From the IMG/VR virus record IMGVR_UViG_3300023313_000020, positions 1 through 34,813 of that record: a DNA stretch of 34,813 nt. One strand, written 5' to 3'. Shown here piece after piece: positions 6,677 through 12,500 of this stretch. This stretch comes from a virus. Below the pieces are notes generated by a model that was given only the letters and a program-made list of their open reading frames with translations, was not told the origin of the DNA and ran no database searches. Every line of letters begins with the position of its first letter. The first letter of the stretch is position 1. The position numbers were made by a program, and so were the translations under genes.

Positions 6677-6706
6677 TTGACTTGCTTTATGCGTTCGCAT
6701 TAGTAT
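6677..6706 (+). promoter_or_regulatory. Rightward early promoter of the replication module
   Basis: TTGACT (6677-6682) and TAGTAT (6701-6706), 18 bases apart. The -10 is only moderate. The spacer contains a palindromic copy of the origin repeat, so binding there should block RNA polymerase. It drives the initiator gene at 6733. Confidence 0.55.
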
Positions 6707-6720
6707 TCGATGCGTTGGCA
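6689..6720. promoter_or_regulatory. Operator-like pair related to the origin iterons
   Basis: The palindrome ATGCGTTCGCAT (6689-6700) lies between the -35 and -10, and a one-mismatch copy TGCGTTGGCA (6711-6720) covers the expected start of transcription. They are spaced 21 bases, two helical turns. The same core in the other orientation (TGCGAACGCA) forms the array inside the initiator gene. This suggests autoregulation by the initiator, or control by the nearby helix-turn-helix protein. Confidence 0.6.
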
Positions 6721-6732
6721 TAGGAGGATACA

Positions 6733-7653
6733 TTGAAATACTTTAGACTTAACATAGGTGATTACCTTAGTGATACAAAACAGCTTAGCTTTCTTGAGCA
6801 TGGTATATACATAAACATGATTATAAAATACTATCACGATGAGAATGGATTGCCAGCAGATGAGAGTAAATTATATAGAGAGCTTTGCATCAGAACCGAT
6901 GACGAGAAGGATTGCGTTTCTTACCTAACCGAACGTTACTTTTATCGCAATAGAAACAGACTTTTGCACCGTGCTATTGAAAAAGCATTGGGTGAATATA
7001 GAGAAAAGTCAATGAAAGCAAGGAGTTCGGCTAACAAGAGGTGGGGATGCGAACGCAATGCGAACGCATTAAAAAACGATGCGAACGCAATGCTAACCAC
7101 TAACCATAAACCACTAACCACTAACCATAAAAAAGAAAAACTAAAAAAAGAAAAACCTTGTACGACTAGCGTCGCACGATTTAACGAATTTTGGGAACTA
7201 TATCCAGTCAAGAAAGGCAAGAAGGTTGTGCAACAAAAATGGAGACTTCGTAAGCTAGACAATATGGCTGATAAAATTTTAGAAGATGTAGCCAAGAGGT
7301 TGTCATCAGACGCTTCATGGAAAGATGGATTTATTCCTAACCCTGCCACGTACATAAACCAAGACAGGTGGGAAGATGAAATTGACGATGGACAAGCAGC
7401 AACACAGCAAAAGATAGCATACCAAGATCCGACAGCACAAATCGTTTCTAAGCTATCGCAAGCACAGGACGATGGTTTGGTACTCATGGTTGGCGATAAG
7501 GTTGTCAAGTTTGAATGTGGATACCTTAAAGACACAGTGACGGACAAGATGGTGCAGGCATATTCATTCATCAAGGGAGGTGGCAAAGTTTTTCTTGACA
7601 ACGGAAGCGAGTTAATTACACTTGACCAATACGGAGGACAACATGGAACTTGA
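6733..7653 (+). CDS. Replication initiator: DUF1376 domain plus DnaT-like C-terminal domain
   Basis: A 306-residue protein with a TTG start preceded by GGAGG. Residues 1-95 are a DUF1376 (YdaU-like) domain: YFRLNIGDYLSDTKQLSFLEHGIYINMI is its usual opening. A low-complexity, Lys-rich linker follows (about 97-145) with the seven-residue repeat LTTNHK(P/K). The next region, FNEFWELYP...W..GFIPNPATYINQDRWEDE (about 151-212), is the DnaT/primosome-type domain common in phage replication proteins that bring the host helicase. The linker is encoded by the iteron array and AT-rich tract, as in lambda O, whose gene contains the origin. No phage helicase or polymerase is present, so it should start theta replication with host enzymes. 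Confidence 0.82.
   Translation: MKYFRLNIGDYLSDTKQLSFLEHGIYINMIIKYYHDENGLPADESKLYRELCIRTDDEKDCVSYLTERYFYRNRNRLLHRAIEKALGEYREKSMKARSSANKRWGCERNANALKNDANAMLTTNHKPLTTNHKKEKLKKEKPCTTSVARFNEFWELYPVKKGKKVVQQKWRLRKLDNMADKILEDVAKRLSSDASWKDGFIPNPATYINQDRWEDEIDDGQAATQQKIAYQDPTAQIVSKLSQAQDDGLVLMVGDKVVKFECGYLKDTVTDKMVQAYSFIKGGGKVFLDNGSELITLDQYGGQHGT
7047..7155. other. Probable replication origin: iterons plus AT-rich tract
   Basis: Three exact copies of ATGCGAACGCA start at 7047, 7058 and 7079 (spacing 11 and 21 bases, one and two helical turns). An AT-rich tract follows with a 21-base-period repeat (CCACTAACCATAAA at 7097 and 7118) and an A-rich, one-sided stretch to about 7155. The core TGCGAACGCA is an inverted repeat. 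The arrangement, iterons then an easily melted tract inside the initiator gene, mirrors the lambda origin inside O. Confidence 0.7.
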
Positions 7654-7792
7654 ACGAAACTTAAACCTAGAAGATGATTTACCTGATCTGCATTGTGAGC
7701 ATTGTGAAGGCGAAGGCTTTGTTGATGGATATGTTTGTAGCCATTGTTTAGGTGCTGGAATTATTGTAGGCGACTATGATGAATTTGAATGA
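7643..7792 (+). CDS. Mini zinc-finger protein with two DnaJ-type motifs
   Basis: A 49-residue acidic protein. It contains CEHCEGEG (18-25) and CSHCLGAG (32-39), two CxxCxGxG motifs as in the DnaJ zinc centre, which should bind one zinc ion. The start overlaps the end of the initiator gene; the frames are offset. A role in protein contacts is likely, but the partner is unknown. The full four-motif version occurs at 11510. Confidence 0.7.
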   Translation: MELERNLNLEDDLPDLHCEHCEGEGFVDGYVCSHCLGAGIIVGDYDEFE

Positions 7793-8003
7793 GACAATCC
7801 AAAAGATAAATGAGTCAGAATATCCAATGGCGGTATTCGATTACATTGACTACATGAAGGTGGTACGCAGCCATGGTCTTGTAGCCAGAAGCCTTTTAGA
7901 AAGTGATGAATGCAGATTTCTTGGTGTATATAACAAAGGTGTAACAGAAAAAATGATATGGGATGATATGGAAGCGGCATGGAGGACAAGTAAATATGAG
8001 TAA
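7776..8003 (+). CDS. Small protein, unknown
   Basis: A 75-residue protein whose start overlaps the zinc-finger gene by 17 bases; ATG 7779 is an equally possible start. It is a mixed charged, probably helical protein with VTEKMIWDDMEAAWRTSK at its end. No known family is recognised. It sits between replication and recombination genes and its end overlaps the next gene. Confidence 0.5.
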   Translation: MMNLNETIQKINESEYPMAVFDYIDYMKVVRSHGLVARSLLESDECRFLGVYNKGVTEKMIWDDMEAAWRTSKYE

Positions 8004-8541
8004 CATAGACGAGATGAGAAAGATAGCCAAGCGGTTTGGGCTGGATAAAGACAGTGTTTGGAATTGCCATGGCACTACAGTATTTACCCATGCTGCTTGT
8101 GAAAAGATTGCATCAGAGTTAGAGATACAGTTTGGCAAACCTGAAATAATTCGCAATGATGGCAATGAGGTTGTACTATTGGTTTCTGGTTTTTTATCTA
8201 AAGGAGGATCAGAATGGAGCTTTGGTGAGGTAAGCAGCAACAACAATAAAAACGCATACCCTTTCGCCATGGCAGAGAAACGCGGCAAAGATCGTGTGAT
8301 ACTAAAGCTTGCTAAGCTTAGTGAGTTAGGTGTTCATAGTGATGTGGAGTCAGATGACTTTAACAAGATGGATAACAACAAGCTCGAGTTTAGTGCTAAG
8401 CGTGCGTTAGAATACCTTGACAGCGCGAAGTCAGTCGCTACACTGAACCGCACGTTTGACAGATTAGAGGATGAAGTAAAAGAATATGTACGTGAGGATT
8501 ACAACATAAAACTTGAAGCACTAGGAGGTCAAGATGGCTAA
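7996..8541 (+). CDS. Putative single-strand annealing protein (Rad52/ERF-like)
   Basis: A 181-residue protein from ATG 7996 (GGAGG ten bases upstream; the open frame extends to 7963 but would bury more of the previous gene). The block VWNCHGTTVFTHAACEKIA (about 21-39), a beta-hairpin region, and NNNKNAYPFAMAEKRGKDR (about 83-101) followed by VILKL are the pattern of a phage protein group often annotated as Rad52-like or ssDNA-annealing. The helical C-terminal third is charged. It is followed by a basic peptide and an SSB-like protein, which fits a recombination and replication role. Assignment to a named family is not certain. Confidence 0.55.
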   Translation: MSNIDEMRKIAKRFGLDKDSVWNCHGTTVFTHAACEKIASELEIQFGKPEIIRNDGNEVVLLVSGFLSKGGSEWSFGEVSSNNNKNAYPFAMAEKRGKDRVILKLAKLSELGVHSDVESDDFNKMDNNKLEFSAKRALEYLDSAKSVATLNRTFDRLEDEVKEYVREDYNIKLEALGGQDG

Positions 8542-8680
8542 GCTAGACAGAAGCAGAAGTAAAAGAAACAGCAAGTTATCATATAACATTCAGGAACGCT
8601 GGTTAAAGAATAAGGCAAGAAGGATTGCGAGACACCTTAAGAAACACCCTAACGATGAACAGAGTAAAGGAGCATTGTAA
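8534..8680 (+). CDS. Small, highly basic protein
   Basis: A 48-residue protein very rich in Lys and Arg (KLDRSRSKRNSK, NKARRIARHLKKH), preceded by GGAGG. It overlaps the previous gene by 8 bases and the next start by one (TAATG). The charge suggests nucleic-acid binding. No family is recognised. Confidence 0.55.
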   Translation: MAKLDRSRSKRNSKLSYNIQERWLKNKARRIARHLKKHPNDEQSKGAL

Positions 8681-8946
8681 TGGCATACGATAACAATAAT
8701 AAAGGCGCATTATTCAAAAACCTAAAGAAGCGTGAAGGCAAGCAAGATGCGGATTACACTGGAAGTATTGTGGTCGATGGTGTAGAGTTCTGGATTAACG
8801 CATGGTTAAACGAAAGCCAGCAGGGTCAAAAATATATGGGCTTGTCAGTGACAGAGAAACAAGCTAAGGTTGGACAGACTCAAGCAGGGCTTAAAGGCGA
8901 TCCATTCGCCGACGATGACGGGCAAAGTACAGCAGATCCGTTTTAA
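8680..8946 (+). CDS. SSB-like / DUF736-like protein
   Basis: An 88-residue protein. The start KGALFKNLKKREGKQDADYTG and the VDGVEFWINAWLNES strand pattern match a widespread phage/plasmid small OB-like family (DUF736-like). The C-terminus is very acidic and ends DPF (FADDD...TADPF), like the acidic tail with terminal Phe by which single-strand binding proteins contact partner enzymes. I infer binding to single-stranded DNA during replication and recombination. Its place next to the annealing-protein candidate supports this. Confidence 0.65.
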   Translation: MAYDNNNKGALFKNLKKREGKQDADYTGSIVVDGVEFWINAWLNESQQGQKYMGLSVTEKQAKVGQTQAGLKGDPFADDDGQSTADPF

Positions 8947-8951
8947 CAGTT

Positions 8952-8998
8952 AGCCTGCCGCGCTTACCTTCCTCCTACTCTCGCGCGGTGGGCTTCTT
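8952..8998 (+). terminator. Long hairpin with pyrimidine loop; terminator or attenuator
   Basis: AGCCTGCCGCGC (8952-8963) pairs with GCGCGGTGGGCT (8983-8994), a 12-pair stem with two G-U pairs in the middle, followed by TCTTTA. The 19-base loop is almost all pyrimidine and includes CCTCCT, complementary to the AGGAG ribosome site of the LOG gene just downstream. It may be a weak terminator or control translation of the LOG gene. Confidence 0.5.
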
Positions 8999-9012
8999 TA
9001 CAGGAGATTAAA

Positions 9013-9645
9013 ATGAAACTATTACTAAAAACTTTACAGGATATGATCAAATGCTTATGGTTGTTTAAGTTCAGTAAACGCCCTAGAGTCGTAGTGTTTG
9101 GATCAGCTAGAACAAACGTTGGAGATCTGGTATTCGAGCGCACCGCTAGACTATCATCATTACTTGGTAGCAAAGGTATGGTTACAGTTACAGGTGGTGG
9201 ACCAGGACAGATGCTTGCAGCTAATGCAGGAGCAGGAGAAAGAAACTCTTATGCTATTGGTATCAATCTACCCAATGAGCAGGGATTGAATAAGATAATG
9301 GCAAAAAGTTCCAGGGCAGTTATGTGTAACTACTTCTTTCCACGTAAGCTATTCTTTATCAGGGGATGTGAAGCGGTTGTTGTAACCAATGGAGGACTAG
9401 GAACATTCGATGAGTTGTTCGAGGTGTTAACACTTATCCAGACTGGAAGAATGCAGAAAGTTCCAGTGGTATTGTTTGAGCCTGAAAATGGACAGTTCTT
9501 TAAACCATTCATTGAGTTCATTGATCACCTTATCAAGTATGGATATGTAAGTCGTGAGGACGCCGATCTGTTTGTTCATTTCAAGGATGAGAATAAGGCT
9601 GCAAAATATCTTGCAAAAGAATTGCTTGACAAAGATAATGACTAG
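9013..9645 (+). CDS. LOG-family nucleotide phosphoribohydrolase-like protein
   Basis: A 210-residue Rossmann-fold protein. Motifs in order: VVVFGSAR (26-33), VTVTGGGPGQMLAANAGA (57-74), YFFPRKLFF with Arg111-Lys112, and NGGLGTFDELFEVLT (126-140) with Glu134. These are the substrate-binding and catalytic Arg/Glu positions of LOG proteins, which cleave the N-glycosidic bond of nucleoside 5'-monophosphates (often mis-annotated lysine decarboxylase). The usual Pro of PGGxGT is Asn here. In a phage it could salvage nucleotides or degrade a nucleotide signal; the substrate is unknown. AGGAG precedes the ATG, and the gene lies alone between a hairpin and a promoter. Confidence 0.85.
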   Translation: MKLLLKTLQDMIKCLWLFKFSKRPRVVVFGSARTNVGDLVFERTARLSSLLGSKGMVTVTGGGPGQMLAANAGAGERNSYAIGINLPNEQGLNKIMAKSSRAVMCNYFFPRKLFFIRGCEAVVVTNGGLGTFDELFEVLTLIQTGRMQKVPVVLFEPENGQFFKPFIEFIDHLIKYGYVSREDADLFVHFKDENKAAKYLAKELLDKDND

Positions 9646-9654
9646 TTCTATGAT
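9626..9654 (+). promoter_or_regulatory. Sigma70 promoter of the small-gene block
   Basis: TTGACA (9626-9631) and TATGAT (9649-9654) with an ideal 17-base spacer, overlapping the 3' end of the LOG gene. Transcription would start near 9661, just before AGGAG and ATG 9674. Confidence 0.7.
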
Positions 9655-9673
9655 AACTATATAGGAGTTAGAT

Positions 9674-9835
9674 ATGTATGATTTCCTTATAGAACCAGCA
9701 GAATATAACAACTTAGATGATAACGATTATGAACACTATCTTGTTAAGTTGTTGGCAGAATGTAAACGTGTAGCAGCACGCAAGTTAAATAGAGAGTATA
9801 GGGCAGCTTATTATAGAAGCCATAAGGAGTGGTAA
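9674..9835 (+). CDS. Small protein, unknown
   Basis: A 53-residue protein with AGGAG seven bases before the ATG. The N-terminal half is acidic and the C-terminal half basic and Tyr/Arg-rich (CKRVAARKLNREYRAAYYR), probably a helix pair. It is the first gene behind the promoter at 9626. No family is recognised. Confidence 0.55.
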   Translation: MYDFLIEPAEYNNLDDNDYEHYLVKLLAECKRVAARKLNREYRAAYYRSHKEW

Positions 9836-9836
9836 G

Positions 9837-10145
9837 ATGTACAATAAAGATGTTTTATATACGAATCTTGTTGACGTTTACGAAGGTAGTACAGATATTA
9901 TGCAGGCTTATAAAGATATAAGAAAGGAGTATAAAATGGACGAGTCATTCAATATCAAATCAGCATTACTTGAGTTAGACTCACAGCGTCAGATGATTAA
10001 GGCGCGTGATGATTTACTGGACAAGGCAAGCAGTATGATTAACGAATTGATTTCACTGAATCATAAGTTACAAGAGGATAATGCCAAGCTACATAAAGAT
10101 CTTAACTTATTAGTGAGTCATGTTAGAGCAAAAGGTACAAGATAA
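9837..10145 (+). CDS. Coiled-coil protein with two possible in-frame starts
   Basis: A 102-residue protein. ATG 9837 has AGGAG upstream; an in-frame ATG at 9936 has an even better AAGGAG, giving 102- and 69-residue forms. The C-terminal two-thirds has heptad-like Leu/Ile spacing (LLELDSQRQMIKARDDLLDK, then INELISLNHKLQEDNAKL), a likely coiled coil. The function is unknown. Confidence 0.55.
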   Translation: MYNKDVLYTNLVDVYEGSTDIMQAYKDIRKEYKMDESFNIKSALLELDSQRQMIKARDDLLDKASSMINELISLNHKLQEDNAKLHKDLNLLVSHVRAKGTR

Positions 10146-10398
10146 GTGGAAGGGTGTTTACCTTGTTTATGGTTGTATTCAGTGTGGCACAGCATTTTGG
10201 AAGCTTGCCAAAGAGGATAGTTATATGTGTAAAAAATGTTTGACAGACTTTACCAAGGTATGTAGATTTTGTGGCGCAGACATAGATCATGAGAAAGACG
10301 GTGTATGCTGGCAGTGTGGTTTGGAAAGATACAGAACAGAAGATAGGATTGATAAGCTAGAAAAAGATTATGTAAAAGGAGTTGATTATGAGGAATAG
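10120..10398 (+). CDS. Double zinc-ribbon protein
   Basis: A 92-residue protein overlapping the previous gene by 26 bases. It carries four Cys pairs: CIQC (about 19-22), CKKC (37-40), CRFC (48-51) and CWQC (63-66), enough for two zinc ribbons, followed by an acidic helix. This resembles zinc-ribbon adaptor domains that bind nucleic acid or protein. It is part of a run of Cys-rich small genes. Confidence 0.65.
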   Translation: MLEQKVQDKWKGVYLVYGCIQCGTAFWKLAKEDSYMCKKCLTDFTKVCRFCGADIDHEKDGVCWQCGLERYRTEDRIDKLEKDYVKGVDYEE

Positions 10399-10555
10399 TT
10401 TAGCATCAGGGAATAAGTATTGTAATTTATGTGTAAAGAAGGTAGCAACACACTTGAAGAATAGTAAGTTTGGTTTGCTTGCTCATTGTTCAGAGTGCGG
10501 AACAAGATTAGAGAAACTACCACAAGAGATTGAACAGGAGAATCGAGATGGCTGA
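10388..10555 (+). CDS. Small zinc-ribbon protein
   Basis: A 55-residue protein with YCNLC (11-15) and HCSEC (33-37), a single zinc ribbon, then an acidic helical tail. The start overlaps the previous gene by 11 bases and the end overlaps the next by 8. The ribosome site is weak, so coupling is likely. The partner is unknown. Confidence 0.6.
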   Translation: MRNSLASGNKYCNLCVKKVATHLKNSKFGLLAHCSECGTRLEKLPQEIEQENRDG

Positions 10556-10700
10556 ATTCGGATATTGTGATAATTGCGATGCAGAGTTTTTAGTTAGCGA
10601 AGATGAACCTTTCCAGCGTGTATGTGATGCGTGTGAAGCAGGGTTCGATCATCAGTATGAATGCTTAAAGGACGAAAGATTGTTTGAGGAGGATATGTAA
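10548..10700 (+). CDS. Small acidic zinc-ribbon protein
   Basis: A 50-residue acidic protein with GYCDNC (5-10) and VCDAC (25-29), the spacing of a small zinc ribbon, and a Glu/Asp-rich end. It overlaps the genes on both sides (8 and 1 bases). No specific family is recognised. Confidence 0.6.
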   Translation: MAEFGYCDNCDAEFLVSEDEPFQRVCDACEAGFDHQYECLKDERLFEEDM

Positions 10701-11098
10701 TGGCAGGCAAGAGAACTATTAAAGACTTAGATAAGGATTTAGAAGATCTTAAAGGTGGCATGAGCAGCATTGCAGAAGCAGTTGGTCAACTTGTATCACT
10801 TGCAAACAAAGAGCCAGAGGTTCAGGAGACACCATTGCAAGCGGCACATAACGCCGAGTTTGGAGATAAATATAAACCAGTAGAGAAAGAAGATGCACCA
10901 GAAGCAGGGTTTGGAGTTATTCCAGCAATCAAAATAAATGAAGATATGTTTAATTGGTATGAAGCACTAGCACAATATCATGGTAGAACACTAGAGCAAG
11001 AGATCATTTATATGATGAAGAAAACTTATATCAGTGGTAGAGCAAGTGCGCGCGCTGAAATGAGTCGCCAAACTACTTTAAGTGGAGGTTCAAAATGA
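10700..11098 (+). CDS. Protein with possible ribbon-helix-helix C-terminal domain
   Basis: A 132-residue protein with GGAGG upstream. The N-terminal 35 residues look coiled-coil. Residues about 74-112 (PAIKINEDMFNWYEALAQYH, then GRTLEQEIIYMMKKTY) fit a beta strand, a helix, a Gly-Arg-Thr turn and a second helix, the Arc/MetJ ribbon-helix-helix plan. If so it would bind DNA as a dimer and could regulate middle or late genes. This rests on pattern only. Confidence 0.5.
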   Translation: MAGKRTIKDLDKDLEDLKGGMSSIAEAVGQLVSLANKEPEVQETPLQAAHNAEFGDKYKPVEKEDAPEAGFGVIPAIKINEDMFNWYEALAQYHGRTLEQEIIYMMKKTYISGRASARAEMSRQTTLSGGSK

Positions 11099-11277
11099 AA
11101 CATCGTTGGTATGCAGACGTTATGTATAGTAGAAGAAACGGCATGAAGGTGTATAGGGTAGTATTAGATGGATATGTTTATACATTTAAGAAGCTGTCAA
11201 AGGCTGCAAACTTCATTGAATACTTTTGTAAGCCGTTAGAGAATAAAGATGTATGGTTGAACGATAAAAAAGATTGA
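11095..11277 (+). CDS. Small basic protein, unknown
   Basis: A 60-residue protein overlapping the previous stop by ATGA, with GGAGG nearby. It is aromatic and basic (RWYADVMYSRRNGMKVYRV), probably a short beta sheet followed by a helix. No motif is recognised. Confidence 0.5.
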   Translation: MKHRWYADVMYSRRNGMKVYRVVLDGYVYTFKKLSKAANFIEYFCKPLENKDVWLNDKKD

Positions 11278-11302
11278 CACGAGTTATATCCACTGGCAAT
11301 AT
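11274..11302 (+). promoter_or_regulatory. Weak promoter candidate with extended -10
   Basis: A perfect TTGACA (11274-11279) is followed after 17 bases by CAATAT, a poor -10, but with the extended TGG just before it. It stands in a 47-base gap before a gene with GGAGG, one of the few gaps in this block. Confidence 0.35.
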
Positions 11303-11324
11303 AGCGCAACCGTAGGAGGTTAAT

Positions 11325-11513
11325 ATGTTAAAATTTTATGCTAATGCAATACTAAGGTCGCGCAGTCGTGAACAGTTAGACAGAGCGTATGACTCAGCTT
11401 GCCAAGCTAAAGGCTTAAATGACTTTGACTTTGAGGTTGTGAAATTCATGTATGCAGAATGGCGCAACAGTGAGACATTCAAGTACTGGGACGAAACGGA
11501 GGTTAAGTCATGA
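11325..11513 (+). CDS. Small helical protein, unknown
   Basis: A 62-residue protein with GGAGG four bases before ATG. The sequence (RSRSREQLDRAYDSACQAKG, then VVKFMYAEWRN) looks like a short three-helix bundle. Its end overlaps the DnaJ-zinc gene by ATGA, so the two are probably made together and could act together. Confidence 0.5.
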   Translation: MLKFYANAILRSRSREQLDRAYDSACQAKGLNDFDFEVVKFMYAEWRNSETFKYWDETEVKS

Positions 11514-11848
11514 TTGAATTTGATGATTGGATCGAAACAGAGTCAGGGCAAGAAGAACTTATGTTTGTATTTAAGTCAATGATGCACAGCCAGCACACAC
11601 AAGGAGAAAGCTACGCTCACATAACTGCATATGTACAGAATAAATACGAGGAGTATTTAGATAGTATCCATACTTTATGCGACGAGTGTGATGGAACAGG
11701 GCATGGAACTAACTATTGCAGTAATTGCGGTGGATCAGGCGAAGGCATGACTGATGGTAGCCATTGCTATGTTTGCCATGGTCGCGGTGAGTTAGATGGT
11801 GAGTGTGAAGAATGTGACGGAACAGGGGCTATCTATGAAGCAGAGTAA
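11510..11848 (+). CDS. Stand-alone DnaJ-type zinc-finger protein
   Basis: A 112-residue protein. Residues 57-106 contain all four CxxCxGxG motifs of the DnaJ Cys-rich domain: CDECDGTG (57-64), CSNCGGSG (70-77), CYVCHGRG (86-93) and CEECDGTG (99-106), which bind two zinc ions. The J domain (HPD) and the C-terminal substrate domains of DnaJ are absent; instead there is an acidic helical N-terminus (1-55). In DnaJ this centre helps hold substrates and work with DnaK. Here it may contact the host chaperone, unfolded phage proteins or nucleic acid. The call on the fold is firm, that on function is not. Confidence 0.8.
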   Translation: MIEFDDWIETESGQEELMFVFKSMMHSQHTQGESYAHITAYVQNKYEEYLDSIHTLCDECDGTGHGTNYCSNCGGSGEGMTDGSHCYVCHGRGELDGECEECDGTGAIYEAE

Positions 11849-11972
11849 TTTCATATGGTGTCACAAGAGAGAGCAGTTTATTCCAATAGAGTCTGCAAAA
11901 GCGAGTAAGTGTAAGTGCGCTACATGTAGAGGTATCAGGGAAGTGGAGGTAAGTCATGACCAAGACGGTTAA
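11835..11972 (+). CDS. Small Cys-rich protein
   Basis: A 45-residue protein overlapping the DnaJ-zinc gene by 14 bases. It has WCHKREQFIPIESA and CKCATC (26-31). The opening (W-C-H-K...FIP...A) resembles small zinc-binding phage proteins; binding of one metal is likely. Its function is unknown. It overlaps the next gene by 17 bases. Confidence 0.5.
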   Translation: MKQSNFIWCHKREQFIPIESAKASKCKCATCRGIREVEVSHDQDG

Positions 11973-12129
11973 GAGTAGCGCAGAAGCTATCAAGGCATTA
12001 GTTGAATCAGTGAATGGTATATGTGATGTTATGGAGAACATGCAAGCAAAGCATAATGACTTGGCAGATGCAATGATTGAGATGCAGATAGAGCTAATGG
12101 ATAGGATAAAAGCACTTGAAGAACGATAA
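11956..12129 (+). CDS. Small helical protein, likely coiled coil
   Basis: A 57-residue protein preceded by GGAGG. It is nearly all helix-forming, with Met, Leu and Ile at heptad-like positions (MENMQAKHNDLADAMIEMQI), so it may form a coiled-coil dimer. It is the last gene before the terminase promoter. No function is known. Confidence 0.5.
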   Translation: MTKTVKSSAEAIKALVESVNGICDVMENMQAKHNDLADAMIEMQIELMDRIKALEER

Positions 12130-12133
12130 GCAC

Positions 12134-12161
12134 TTGATATATAAAGATAAACGAGTATAAT
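12134..12161 (+). promoter_or_regulatory. Promoter of terminase and structural genes
   Basis: TTGATA (12134-12139) and TATAAT (12156-12161) with a 16-base spacer in a 41-base gap. Transcription would start at about 12167-12169, only 2-4 bases before ATG 12171, which has no Shine-Dalgarno site, so the first gene may be read from a leaderless or near-leaderless RNA. The box AGTATAATGC is shared with the fibre promoter at 33620. Confidence 0.7.
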
Positions 12162-12170
12162 GCCAAAACT

Positions 12171-12500
12171 ATGAGCGATTCTAAAGTTACTAAGGTAGTA
12201 AAAAGTAGTAAGCATGGCGCGGCAAAAGGTGAAAGACGCGGCGGCAGAGCTAAGGGTACTCCTAACAAAGCAACAAAGAACATACAAGATATGTTAAGGG
12301 ATATGAATTGCGATCCAATAGAGGGACTGGCAAGACTAGCAGTTAAAGCTAGAGCAGAGGGGGACGATAAGTTTGAAGCACAATTACTTAGAGACTTGTC
12401 ACCATACTTTGCACCTAAGCTAACAGCAGGTAAGCTAGATACCACGGTAACAGAGAAAACGCACGAAGAAAGACTACAAGAACTATTGGACGACGAATGA
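12171..12500 (+). CDS. Putative small terminase subunit
   Basis: A 109-residue protein directly before the large terminase and overlapping it by 4 bases. The basic N-terminus (KGERRGGRAKGTPNKATKN) resembles DNA-binding starts of small phage packaging proteins; the middle (DPIEGLARLAVKARAEGDDK) is helical and the C-terminus acidic. Small terminases recognise the phage DNA and regulate the motor. The assignment is mainly by position and size. It lacks a ribosome site and sits just after a strong promoter. Confidence 0.6.
   Translation: MSDSKVTKVVKSSKHGAAKGERRGGRAKGTPNKATKNIQDMLRDMNCDPIEGLARLAVKARAEGDDKFEAQLLRDLSPYFAPKLTAGKLDTTVTEKTHEERLQELLDDE

Noticed and set aside
6942-7601. Minus-strand 219-residue frame
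   Set aside because: Antisense of the initiator gene and origin; low-complexity Ser/Phe stretch reflects the A-rich tract.
10636-10656. GGGTTCGATC, resembling a tRNA T-loop
   Set aside because: Lies inside a coding frame with Cys pairs and has no acceptor stem or anticodon arm around it. A similar string near 24893 is inside the tail tube B gene.
12160-12174. Four-codon frame overlapping the small terminase start
   Set aside because: Its ATG is part of the -10 box, upstream of the expected transcription start, so it would not be in the RNA.
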